Assembly (NCBI GenBank): GCA_963802745.1
Contig: CAWDKL010000054.1
Coordinates: 1-64,000 of the forward strand
DNA from: JAJPKK01 sp963802745
Lineage (GTDB): Bacteria; Pseudomonadota; Alphaproteobacteria; Rhizobiales; Xanthobacteraceae
Reading direction: 5' to 3'
Length of the DNA: 64,000 bases
This document shows, piece after piece, positions 55,905 to 64,000 of this stretch. The position numbers were made by a program, and so were the translations under genes. Position 1 is the stretch's first letter; the number at the start of each line of letters is the position of its first letter. The notes under the pieces are model-generated. The model saw nothing but the letters and a program-made list of their open reading frames with translations. It was not told the origin of the DNA and searched no databases.

Positions 55905-56509
55905 CGTCGCTCATCCTCTGTGTTTGGCGTCAGCTGTACCGGATCTATAGTTAACAAAATGCTAATGTGCCCATTTTATGCATGTTCCCATGTTGCGGGC
56001 TTTCGAGTATGAGATTATGTGCCCGCGGCGGTTGAGCATCTGTGTCGGCTCGCCGAGTACCACCGAACGTGGTCAGTGCCTTACACTATTTAAATACCGG
56101 CTCCTGCATGTTGGTCGATGCGCTGCCGTCCCGCGCAAAATTTGGACCGAGAGAGATCCAGAAACATTTGGTAACATGGTGAAGCTAAGAGGTCGGGCGT
56201 CGGGCCTTTCCGCCTCCCGCCGGCGGCGTTTCCCACACCGGCGAGGCCACCGCGTTCGCCGCGGGGAGACTCAAGCAGTCCGAGGTCGCGAAACGGGGTG
56301 ATGGGGCTGGCGGCGGAGCGGTCCACCAAGAATTTGTGGTCGGAGCGGGCATGCGGAGGAAATCAGCTGCTGCCGGGAATCGCACCCAAGCGGCGGCAAT
56401 CCTGGATCAAACCCAGCCGACCTGGCTACCGTTCTCGCCGAGTTGCCCACGCCGATCCGTGGACATGCTGCCGAGTGCGCAGCATTCGCCGATCTTCAAC
56501 GGCGCGCTG
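55905..56509. other. Non-coding stretch, probable mobile-element debris
   Basis: 605 nt between the AT-rich hypothetical gene and the integrase remnant. Short frames exist in all directions but I recognise none. Composition changes from AT-rich to GC-rich near 56180. Confidence 0.4.
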
Positions 56510-56758
56510 TCAGGTAGGCCCTTCGGTTGGCCCGCTGAAGTCGAGGCGGTGGGGTGCTGGTATAGCCTCACCTTGGACGCCAAGTCGCTCCGCCTCGTCG
56601 CTGGTTGCATTGGCGGGTCGAGGGTCAGCTCGGTCAGAAAACGTTCGCGCGGCCTCACGCCGGGCCTGCAGATACAGGCCGTTGCCGTCGAAATAGCGAC
56701 CGGTTTTCGTAAGCCTCGCCACCTCGATTGCCGTCGGGAGCTTGGTTCGCTTCGCCAT
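56510..56758 (-). pseudogene. Tyrosine integrase remnant, N-terminal (DUF4102-type) piece
   Basis: It starts MAKRTKLPTAIEVARLTKTG and continues RYFDGNGLYLQ, the arm-binding N-terminus of tRNA-targeting phage/island integrases. After about 33 residues the similarity stops, and no catalytic RHRY part is found in any frame. It lies 124 nt from the 3' end of tRNA-Ser(CGA), the usual place of such integrases. It marks an old, decayed integration event. Confidence 0.7.
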
Positions 56759-56882
56759 CTGTCCGTCCAGGCCAAAACCTACATCCGAGTGCGTCGGATT
56801 GTGCGGGATAGCGGCGAACGCGGCCGGATCGAGCGTTGCTAATTAAGCGTTGAATGGCCGCGAAGGCTGGCGAGAGGTAAGT

Positions 56883-56972
56883 TGGCGGAGAGGGAGGGAT
56901 TCGAACCCCCGATACGGTTACCCGTATGCCGCATTTCGAGTGCGGTGCATTCAACCACTCTGCCACCTCTCC
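56883..56972 (-). tRNA. tRNA-Ser (anticodon CGA)
   Basis: The minus strand reads GGAGAGGTGGCAGAGTGG, an anticodon stem CCGCA/TGCGG around CTCGAAA (anticodon CGA), a long variable arm (ACGGGTAACCGT), the T arm GGTTCGAATCC and the acceptor end CCTCTCC with CCA encoded. 90 nt, a normal class-II serine tRNA. Confidence 0.96.
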
Positions 56973-57567
56973 AATGGTGTGAAAACAAATATTCAATTCA
57001 AGTTAGGGCGTCGGTGCGTTTCTGCCAAGTTGCCCGAGATTCTGCAATGTCTATCATGGCGGCTTGCGAGCAGCACGCGATTGTGCGATCGGCACGCGAT
57101 GCGAGATGCCCGCCTTATAGCAGCCCGGCACGCGCTGTCCAGCGCGCTGTTCTTCGTTCATTCAGGTACATTCAGCCGCGCAGGGCAACATGCAGGGCCT
57201 CGTCGGTTACCTCGTCGCGATCGAACGCGGCTTGGTGGCAACGGCGTCAATGATGCAAAGCCGATGTGGTGGAGAAGTAGATGGGGATGCGCCCTGCCGG
57301 GGGCACCAGAACGAGATCATGATACTACTCGGTGCCTGGCGATACTCAAAGAGACAGCCTCGTCGATGGCAACTCGGTGCTGGTTGTCCGGTCCGTCCCG
57401 CGCAAACCCGCGCGGATTGCCCGTTTCTTGCGACCGAAAATCAAAATCTCCACATAAATCGGGCATTTTACGAAATCGGCATGGTCAAGTCCGGCGCAAA
57501 TCGCTTATGAGTCAGTTGTGTGTCGCCGCGAATCGCCGCGATTCGCAAGCAAAAGGAGGAGATCTCG
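56973..57567. other. Divergent gap between tRNA-Ser and the HU gene, nothing identified
   Basis: 595 nt without a supported gene. Plus-strand frames here overlap the tRNA or have no family resemblance. It must contain the tRNA and HU promoters, which I could not place with confidence. Confidence 0.45.
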
Positions 57568-57975
57568 ATGGCAAAAGCCGCAGCCGCATCAGCCAAGGGC
57601 GCACCGGCCAAGGCCGCAACCGCACCGGCCAAGGCGGCGCCGGCTGCAGCGGCCACGAAGGCCGCGGCCGCACCGGCAAAAAAGGAAACAACCGCGCAAC
57701 CGACCGTCACCTTGAAGCATCTTGCGGCCACGTTGGCCGGCATGCACGAAGCCGCCAAAAAGGATTCCGAGAAGTTTCTTGGCGATTTTGTTGACCTGGT
57801 GGTGAAGCATTTGAAAAAAGGCGACCGGATCCGCATCGGCGGACTGGGCATCTTCCAGGTGAAAAAGCGAGCCGCGCGCAAGGGCCGCAACCCGGCCACT
57901 GGCGAAGAGATCAAGATCAAAGCCAGCAAGAAGGTTGCGTTCCGAGCCGCCAAGGAACTCAAGGAAGCCGTCTGA
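57568..57975 (+). CDS. HU/IHF-family DNA-binding protein with Ala/Lys/Pro-rich N-terminal tail
   Basis: 135 residues from ATG 57568 (strong AAAAGGAGGAG ribosome site; the frame is open to 57520). The first ~55 residues are a low-complexity basic tail of AKAA/APAK repeats. The HU fold follows: VTLKHLAATLAGMHEAAKKD, DFVDLVVKHLKKGDRIRIGG, LGIFQVKKRAARKGRNPATG, and KKVAFRAAKELKE. Histone-H1-like tails on HU are known in a few bacteria and would add non-specific DNA compaction. The RNPATGE motif that contacts DNA is intact. Confidence 0.85.
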   Translation: MAKAAAASAKGAPAKAATAPAKAAPAAAATKAAAAPAKKETTAQPTVTLKHLAATLAGMHEAAKKDSEKFLGDFVDLVVKHLKKGDRIRIGGLGIFQVKKRAARKGRNPATGEEIKIKASKKVAFRAAKELKEAV

Positions 57976-58095
57976 TCCGGTCGCGGGGTACATGCGATGG
58001 TTAGCTGCCCGGACCACAGTTCGGGTAGCTGAGTTCCATGTCTAAACCTTTGCTGGGACCCGTCGGTGGGCACCGCTCGGCCCCGCATCCCCGCC

Positions 58096-59505
58096 TCAGT
58101 TCGCCCCGACAATATTCTCCTCGCCAAACCTCGCCCTTACCAGTCCGGCCTTGTCCGGTGCCACGCGGACCGTCATATGCATGCGGCCGTCATCACCCTC
58201 GGTGCGGGCTAGGACTTCGGCGTGGCGGTGCAGCCAACTCATGCCTGCGCCATCTGCGAGATCGAGCGCCACGTCGAGCGTCAAGCGCGCACGGGCGAAC
58301 TCGGCCTCGATTGCGGCCACCAAGGTGTCGATCCCCTCTCCGCTGAGCGCCGACACCAGAATCGGCCGGTGCGCGCCGCCATGGCGTTCGCTGAGATTCT
58401 CCAGCCGATCGCGCTCCTCACCGTCAACGCGGTCGATCTTGTTCCATACTTCGATCAACCGGGGATCCCCCGGCTCGATACCGAGTGAACGAAGCACCTC
58501 GGTTACGTCCTCCGACTGGGCCGTGGTGTCGCCGTGCGAGACGTCGCGCACATGCAGGATCAGATCGGCCTCGATCACCTCCTCCAACGTGGCACGGAAC
58601 GCCGCTACCAGCATGGTCGGCAGGTCGGAGATAAAGCCGACCGTGTCGGACATGATGATGCGCGCACCATGGGGAAGATCAACCGCCCGCAGGGTCGGAT
58701 CGAGGGTGGCGAACAGCATGTCGGCGGACATGACGCTCGCCCGCGTCATCCGGTTGAACAGAGTGGACTTTCCTGCGTTCGTGTAGCCGACCAGCGCAAC
58801 GATCGGATAAGGCACGCGTTTACGGCTGTCGCGATGCAGCTTTCGGGTGCCCTTGACCCCTTCCAACTCGCGCTCGATCTTGGCGATGCGCTCGGCGATG
58901 AGCCGGCGGTCGGTTTCGATCTGGGTTTCGCCCGGTCCGCCCAGAAAGCCGAATCCGCCGCGCTGACGTTCCAGATGGGTCCACGTCCGAACCAAACGGC
59001 TACGCTGATAGTTGAGGTGGGCCAACTCCACCTGCAGGGTGCCTTCCCGCGTGCGGGCGCGGCGGCCGAAGATTTCAAGGATCAGGCCGGTGCGGTCCAC
59101 GACTTTGGCATTCCAGGCCCGCTCCAAGTTGCGCTGTTGGACCGGCGAAAGCGCACAATCCATGACGACAAGCCCGGCCTCATGGGTCTTGATGAGGCCG
59201 GCGAGTTCTTCGACCTTGCCCTTGCCGAGGTAGGTCGCGGGCCGAATCGCCGAGATCATAACGATGCCCCGATCGACGATGTCGAGGTCGATGGCTTGAG
59301 CAAGACCGACCGCCTCGTCCAATCGGGCCTCGGGCGATCGGGTATTCGCACGGCGCGAGCCCGGTACGACGTTCACGCTTTGGCCGTCACCTGCCGCGTT
59401 TCGTGGCTCTCGCCCGCGCAGATAGGGGCCAATCACGATCGCGCGCGTCGCGGTCGCACCGCGCGACGGGATCAGCGGGGAGCCGACATGGTCTTGGGGC
59501 TCCAA
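58096..59505 (-). CDS. hflX: GTPase HflX
   Basis: 469 residues. The N-terminal HflX domain (GKGKVEELAGLIKTHEAGLV and a helical linker with GGFGFLGGPGETQIETDRRL) precedes the GTPase domain (VGYTNAGKSTLFNRM, DTVGFISDLP, NKID). It is a ribosome-associated GTPase that splits stalled or heat-damaged ribosomes. The start appears to be a TTG directly after the hfq stop (TAATTG), so the two are coupled. Confidence 0.95.
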   Translation of the reverse strand: MEPQDHVGSPLIPSRGATATRAIVIGPYLRGREPRNAAGDGQSVNVVPGSRRANTRSPEARLDEAVGLAQAIDLDIVDRGIVMISAIRPATYLGKGKVEELAGLIKTHEAGLVVMDCALSPVQQRNLERAWNAKVVDRTGLILEIFGRRARTREGTLQVELAHLNYQRSRLVRTWTHLERQRGGFGFLGGPGETQIETDRRLIAERIAKIERELEGVKGTRKLHRDSRKRVPYPIVALVGYTNAGKSTLFNRMTRASVMSADMLFATLDPTLRAVDLPHGARIIMSDTVGFISDLPTMLVAAFRATLEEVIEADLILHVRDVSHGDTTAQSEDVTEVLRSLGIEPGDPRLIEVWNKIDRVDGEERDRLENLSERHGGAHRPILVSALSGEGIDTLVAAIEAEFARARLTLDVALDLADGAGMSWLHRHAEVLARTEGDDGRMHMTVRVAPDKAGLVRARFGEENIVGAN

Positions 59506-59766
59506 TTAGGCTTTTTCTCCCACGGCACTCTCCTCACCACCTTCGAACAGCTGTACCGGATGTCCCGGCATGATGGTCGATATCGCATGCTTATAGACAA
59601 GCTGGGAGTGCCCATCACGCCGCAACAGCACGCAGAAATTGTCGAACCAAGTTACAACCCCTTGCAGCTTCACGCCATTGACGAGAAAAATGGTGAGGGG
59701 GATTTTTGCCTTGCGTACGTGATTTAAGAACGTGTCTTGCAGATTTTGTGCACGATCAGCTGCCAT
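59506..59766 (-). CDS. hfq: RNA chaperone Hfq
   Basis: 86 residues with Sm1 (LQDTFLNHVRKAKIPLTIFL, VNGVKLQGVVTWFDNFCVLL) and Sm2 (LVYKHAISTIMP) motifs and the distal/proximal RNA-contact residues intact. It forms a hexamer that pairs small RNAs with mRNAs, relevant to the candidate RNA array at 47.9-48.7 kb. Order dat-hfq-hflX is the alphaproteobacterial norm. Confidence 0.98.
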   Translation of the reverse strand: MAADRAQNLQDTFLNHVRKAKIPLTIFLVNGVKLQGVVTWFDNFCVLLRRDGHSQLVYKHAISTIMPGHPVQLFEGGEESAVGEKA

Positions 59767-59948
59767 GGCAGTTTTTTCCGCCTTTTTTGTCCGCAGTCTA
59801 GGTACTGCGATAGGTTATCCGCATCTCCACCGGATGCTTCGTCATTCGGACAAGTCGCCAATGGGCTATTAGAAGGCACCTCGCGCCCTCGCGCAAGCCC
59901 AGCCGGGGCCGCCGCGATGGATTTTTCCGCAGTGCAATCGCGTCGGCG

Positions 59949-60806
59949 TCAGGTCAGTTCGGCATGGCGATGGAATGCTGCCCGCAACGCGGTTGCGACC
60001 GGCCCCGGCCGTCCGTCGCCCACCGCCGTGCCGTCGATGCGGATGACCGGTTGCACGATTTGGCTTGCGGCTGTGCCAAAGGCTTCGCGCGCGACCCGCG
60101 CTTCAGCCACGCTGAAAGCCCGTTCGACGAACCGCAGTCCGCTCGCAGCAATCACATCAAGCACGACTGCCCTCGAAATACCATTGAGGATACGGTTGTC
60201 GGTGGGATGGGTAACGACGTCGCCGTCGGCCGTCACGATCCAAGCGTTTGACGATGCGCCCTCGGTTACAAACCCCTCGGCATCGACGAACCAAGCTTCG
60301 CGCGCCCCGGCGTCGCGGGCGGACTGCTTGGCCAAGACATTGGGCAACAGCGACACCGACTTGATATCCGGTCGTGCCCAGCGGGTATCCGGCATCGTGA
60401 TGACCGCGATCCCTTCGGCAGCTATTTTTTCTGCCTTGGCGAGGTCGTGGGCGCGCGCGGTCACCACGATCGAAGGCGCCGTGCCGGGTGGCGGAAAGCC
60501 GTGGTCGCGTCGGGCCACCCCACGCGTCACCTGCAGATAGACGATGCCATCGCGTACCCGGTTACGGCGCACGGTTTCGCGCAGTACGACGCCCAGCGCC
60601 GGCAGCGGCATTGGCAAATCGATACGCAGTTCGGCAAGCGAGCGCGTCAGCCGAATCATATGCCGTCGTTCGTCCACGAGGCGTCCTGATCTTACCTCGC
60701 AGACCTCATAGACGCCGTCGCTAAATTGATAGCCCCGGTCTTCGATATGAATCAGGGCATCGCGATGCGGCCGGTAGCGGCCGTTCACATAAGCAATACG
60801 GGACAT
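59949..60806 (-). CDS. dat: D-amino-acid transaminase
   Basis: 285 residues from ATG 60806 (MSRIAYVNGRY). Fold-type-IV PLP enzyme: IHIEDRGYQFSDGVYEVCEV, YLQVTRGVARRDHGFP, the PLP lysine in RPDIKSVSLLPNVLAKQSA, and EGASSNAWIV. It interconverts D-alanine and D-glutamate, supplying peptidoglycan precursors. It lies between ntrX and hfq, the standard place in Rhizobiales. Confidence 0.92.
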   Translation of the reverse strand: MSRIAYVNGRYRPHRDALIHIEDRGYQFSDGVYEVCEVRSGRLVDERRHMIRLTRSLAELRIDLPMPLPALGVVLRETVRRNRVRDGIVYLQVTRGVARRDHGFPPPGTAPSIVVTARAHDLAKAEKIAAEGIAVITMPDTRWARPDIKSVSLLPNVLAKQSARDAGAREAWFVDAEGFVTEGASSNAWIVTADGDVVTHPTDNRILNGISRAVVLDVIAASGLRFVERAFSVAEARVAREAFGTAASQIVQPVIRIDGTAVGDGRPGPVATALRAAFHRHAELT

Positions 60807-60838
60807 GCAAAGGTCTCTGCCCGGGTCGGCCGGCCCGG

Positions 60839-62201
60839 TCAATCCATTCCCAGCGCCTTGAGCTTGCGGTGCAGGGCCGATCGTTCCATGCCGACAAACT
60901 CGGCCGTTCGCGAGATATTGCCGCTGAAGCGGCTGATCTGGGCGCGCAGATATTCGCGCTCGAAGGCCTCACGGGCGTCGCGCAGCGGCATTCCCATCAG
61001 GTGTTCCCCGCCCGCGCCCCGCGGCATAGATGGCACCATGGAACCGACATCCGGTGGCAGCATGTCGGCCGTGATGACGGCATCGGGTTCGCCGCCGGCA
61101 AGGATCATCAGCCGCTCCACATTGTTGCGCAGCTGGCGAACGTTTCCAGGCCAGTCATGGGTCTGGAGCACCGCCATGGCGTCCTCGCCGATGCGCCGCC
61201 GCGGCAGTCCGGTCGCTTGCGAGATCTGCTCCATGAAGTGGTCGACAAGGCCCGTAATGTCCTCGCGCCGCTCGGCGAGTGGTGGCACCCGGATCGGAAC
61301 CACCGACAGCCGGTGATAGAGATCCTCACGGAACCGCCCGGCGGCGATATCCTCCTCGAGATTGCGCGTGGTCGAACTGATGATTCGGACATTGACCTCG
61401 ACCTTGTTGGTGCCGCCCACCCGCTGGAAGGTCTGGTCCACCAGCACCCGCAAGATCTTGTTCTGGGTTTCGCGGGGCATATCCGCGATTTCGTCGATGA
61501 AGAGCGTTCCGCCGTGCGCCTCTTCGAGCGCGCCCACTTTGCGCGCCATCCCATCCACTTGCTGGGTGCCGAACAGCTCGATTTCCATCCGCTCCGGTGT
61601 GATGGCCGCCGCGTTGATGACCACGAATGGCCCTTCCGCCCGCGTCGATTGGTCATGGATGGTACGCGCCGTCAGTTCCTTGCCCGATCCCGACGGGCCC
61701 GACGATGAGGATGCGGCTGTTGGTCGGCGCCACCTTTTCGATGGTTTGGCGCAAATGCATGATCGCGCCCGACTTACCGACCAGAGTCGCCGAATTCAAT
61801 TGCTTGAGTTCTTTGACCTCGCGCTTCAGTCGCGAGGTTTCGAGCGCCCGATCGGCGACGAGAACGAGACGGTCGGCCTTGAACGGCTTCTCGATGAAGT
61901 CGTAGGCACCTTGCTTGATCGCCGCAACCGCGGTTTCGATGTTGCCGTGGCCGGAGATCATCACCACCGGCAGCTCCGGATGCTGGGTCTTGATGTTGGC
62001 GAGCAATTGCAAGCCGTCCAGCTTGCTCCCCTGCAGCCAAATGTCCAAGAAGATCAGATTCGGTCGCCGCGCCGTGATCGCGGCCAGCGCTTCGTCGCTG
62101 TCCCGCGCGGTGCGGGTACCGTAGCCTTCGTCTTGGAGTATTCCGGCGACGAGATCGCGAATGTCGGCTTCGTCGTCGATGATTAAAATATCGAGCGCCA
62201 T
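60839..62201 (-). CDS. ntrX: Nitrogen-regulation response regulator NtrX, frameshifted at Walker A
   Basis: The receiver domain (MALDILIIDDEADIRDLVAG, phosphoacceptor in LIFLDIWLQG) and the linker read from 62201 to about 61698. The sigma-54-type AAA domain (TARTIHDQSTRAEGPFVVIN, GGTLFIDEIADMP, GTLFIDE box) and the Fis-like helix-turn-helix (NISRTAEFVGMERSALHRKL) read in the next frame to 60839. The break is inside Walker A: the sequence gives GPVGIGQ, but removing one C of GGGCCC near 61697 gives GPSGSGKE. The full protein would be about 453 residues, normal for NtrX. It is the partner of NtrY in nitrogen and redox signalling. Loss of this conserved gene is unlikely, so an indel error is suspected. 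Confidence 0.9.
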
Positions 62202-62204
62202 GCT

Positions 62205-64000
62205 TTATGTCCCGATCACTAGGTTCTTGGTTTCGTTGATGACAGCGTCCGGAGGCTCCGCGGCGAACCGCAGCCGCATCCAGGCGCCACGCTGCTCCGG
62301 AAAACGGTCAGCCGCATCGCGCAGCTCGATTCGCCCGGCATGCTCTTCGAGAATCTTGCCGACAATGGCGAGGCCGAGACCGGTGCCCTTTTCGCGTGTG
62401 GTGACATAGGGTTCCAGCAGACGGTTCCGGTTTTCCTTCGGCAGCCCTATGCCATTGTCGATGACGTCGATCACCACGTCGTCCCCGTCGCGGGCCGCCG
62501 ATACGACGATTCGGCCGTGATCGAGCTGGTCGGGGGGAACCGCCGCGATCGCCTCACCGGCATTCTTGATGATGTTGGTGAGCCCCTGGGAGATCAGTCT
62601 GCGATCGAACCGCGCCGGCATCGGGTCCTCGGCAAATTCAACCTCGATATCGATATCGGCATTGCCGACGCGTTGCAGGAACACGACCTGCCGCACCGTG
62701 TCGGCAACATCCTCGCGCGCCATCACCGGCTTCGGCATGCGGGCGAAGCGCGAGAATTCATCGACCATGCGCCGAATATCGTTAACCTGGCGCACGATAG
62801 TATCGGTGCATTGCTCGAAGATGGCGCGATCCTCGACGATGGACTTGCCGTATTTGCGGCGCAGCCGCTCGGCGGACAGTTGAATCGGCGTCAAGGGATT
62901 CTTGATTTCATGGGCGATGCGGCGGGCGATGTCCGCCCATGCGGCCGTGCGCTGCGCCAACACCAGTTCGGTGATGTCATCGAGCGTGATCACATAGCCA
63001 TGATCCGCCTCCGTCGATTGTTCCGACGTGACCCGTACGGACACCGTGCGATCGCGCCCGCCACGATGAATCGTGGTCTGGCCTTGAACCAGCCGTTGAC
63101 CGCCCGAGCGGGCCGGATCGATCAGCGATTTGAGTTCGGGCGCAATATCGTCGAGCGGCCGCCCCAGAGCACCGGCTTCGCTACAGCCGATCAACTTTTC
63201 TGCCGAACGGTTTAGGATGCTCACGTCCCCCTTCGCGTCAACCCCGATGACGCCGGCGCTGGCTCCCGCCAGGACGGCTTCCGTGAAACGGCGGCGGCTG
63301 TCGACGAGATCGCGAGCCCGCATCAGGTCGTTGCGCTGTGTACGCAGCTCCTGCGTCATCTTGTTGAAAGTTTCGCCGAGCTGGGAGAGGTCTCCTTCGG
63401 AGCGGCGGACCGGAACCTGGACATAAAGATTTCCCGTGGACACGATGTTGGCGGCGCCGATCAGACGCCGAATCGGTGCCACCAAACGGTTGGCGAAAGC
63501 AAAGCCGATCCAGACCGCGGACAACAGCACGGTGAGCGCGATCACCGTGTACATCAGGGCGAAGGCAATCTGGACCCCCACGCGCCGTGCTTCCAAATTG
63601 GCGTATTCCGCGATGCTGGTTTCGGTCCGCTGGATCTGCCCCAGCACGCGCGGATCGATGAAGCGCGCCACGAACAAGTAAGTATTTTCGTAAGCGCTCA
63701 GCTTGATCAGCGCCCCGGTAAAATTTGAATCGCGCAACAGGCCGGCCACCGCCTGGAATTCGCCGACCTCCACCAGCCGTTCCGCCGGCGGCAGCGGCGG
63801 TTGGCCGTATTCCGGCGGAACCGCGATGTCGGCCTTGGAAATGATCGAGCGATCCGGACCGAGCATCGCCGCATAGGACATGTTGCGCAAGCCGGCCTGG
63901 GCCGAGAAAAACTGATGAAATCGCTCGGGGTCCTGTTCAAACAGCGGCTTGGCACGCCCGATATCGACCGCCATGGCATCGAGTTCGGCCCGCAGCGATT
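62205..64000 (-). CDS. ntrY: Sensor histidine kinase NtrY (N-terminus cut by the window edge)
   Basis: About 598 codons of a protein normally near 750 residues; the frame is open at 64000, so the first membrane helices are missing. Visible in order: the end of the periplasmic sensor, a membrane helix (IAFALMYTVIALTVLLSAVW), HAMP (NRLVAPIRRLIGAANIVSTG), a PAS domain, the histidine phosphoacceptor in IARRIAHEIKNPLTPIQLSA, and ATPase motifs (NIIKNAGEAI, IDNGIGLPKENRNRLLEP, GTGLGLAIV). It ends 3 nt before ntrX and phosphorylates it. Confidence 0.95.
   Translation of the reverse strand, partial: SLRAELDAMAVDIGRAKPLFEQDPERFHQFFSAQAGLRNMSYAAMLGPDRSIISKADIAVPPEYGQPPLPPAERLVEVGEFQAVAGLLRDSNFTGALIKLSAYENTYLFVARFIDPRVLGQIQRTETSIAEYANLEARRVGVQIAFALMYTVIALTVLLSAVWIGFAFANRLVAPIRRLIGAANIVSTGNLYVQVPVRRSEGDLSQLGETFNKMTQELRTQRNDLMRARDLVDSRRRFTEAVLAGASAGVIGVDAKGDVSILNRSAEKLIGCSEAGALGRPLDDIAPELKSLIDPARSGGQRLVQGQTTIHRGGRDRTVSVRVTSEQSTEADHGYVITLDDITELVLAQRTAAWADIARRIAHEIKNPLTPIQLSAERLRRKYGKSIVEDRAIFEQCTDTIVRQVNDIRRMVDEFSRFARMPKPVMAREDVADTVRQVVFLQRVGNADIDIEVEFAEDPMPARFDRRLISQGLTNIIKNAGEAIAAVPPDQLDHGRIVVSAARDGDDVVIDVIDNGIGLPKENRNRLLEPYVTTREKGTGLGLAIVGKILEEHAGRIELRDAADRFPEQRGAWMRLRFAAEPPDAVINETKNLVIGT

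Overview
The window looks like chromosomal DNA of a GC-rich alphaproteobacterium of the Rhizobiales, probably near Bradyrhizobiaceae/Xanthobacteraceae. The main evidence is the conserved block ntrY-ntrX-dat-hfq-hflX at the right end, the amiC-mrcA pair, the many secreted solute-binding proteins of the TctC/LivK type, and a Tat-exported flavin oxidase. This placement is inferred from gene order and protein style, not from a marker-gene search.

Layout. 0-5.7 kb: a [2Fe-2S] oxidoreductase subunit, then an AT-richer accessory segment with a Hachiman anti-phage operon (hamA nuclease, hamB helicase), a solo WGR-domain protein and an orphan HigA-like antitoxin. 5.7-7.8 kb: two secreted-protein genes (VOC and cupin), both frameshifted. 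8.2-14.8 kb: a compact one-strand cluster coding for a fatty acyl-AMP ligase fused to an acyl carrier domain and a choline/carnitine acyltransferase, then a gamma-butyrobetaine-hydroxylase-like dioxygenase and a tandem SAM methyltransferase. Together they read as a pathway that methylates an amine to a betaine, hydroxylates it and acylates it, giving an acyl-carnitine-like product. This is the most novel system in the window. 15-24.6 kb: catabolic and transport-type genes (a TctC binding protein, a LivK binding protein, a benzoylformate-decarboxylase-like ThDP enzyme, a ModA-like binding protein, three members of an uncharacterised secreted family) and a decayed winged-helix/TPR regulator. 25-32 kb: small proteins, radA, an esterase, a DUF3455 protein and icd. 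32-39 kb: mrcA, amiC, divergent mntR/mntH with a clear promoter and palindromic operator, and toxin-antitoxin debris (PIN fragment, solo HicB). 39-47.9 kb: an NHL protein, a K+ channel, an alpha/beta hydrolase, a metallo-beta-lactamase-fold enzyme, tRNA-Ala(CGC), a sterol-desaturase-family protein and an amine oxidase. 47.9-48.7 kb: three tandem copies of a ~143-nt element, each ending in the same Rho-independent terminator and so probably a small-RNA array, abutting an IS21 istB fragment. 49-51 kb: divergent cobalamin genes. 51.7-57 kb: an M28 peptidase, a lactonase-like enzyme, and an AT-rich patch with an integrase remnant beside tRNA-Ser(CGA). 57.5-64 kb: an HU protein with a basic tail, hflX, hfq, dat, ntrX and ntrY (cut by the window edge).

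A recurring oddity is the number of otherwise good genes broken by one base: hamA, VOC, cupin (twice), the acyl-AMP ligase, livK, the NHL gene, the M28 peptidase and ntrX. In every one of these nine places, removing exactly one base restores the family sequence. That pattern, including the break in conserved ntrX, points to assembly or sequencing indels rather than decay. The winged-helix/TPR gene, with several shifts of both signs, may be a true pseudogene.
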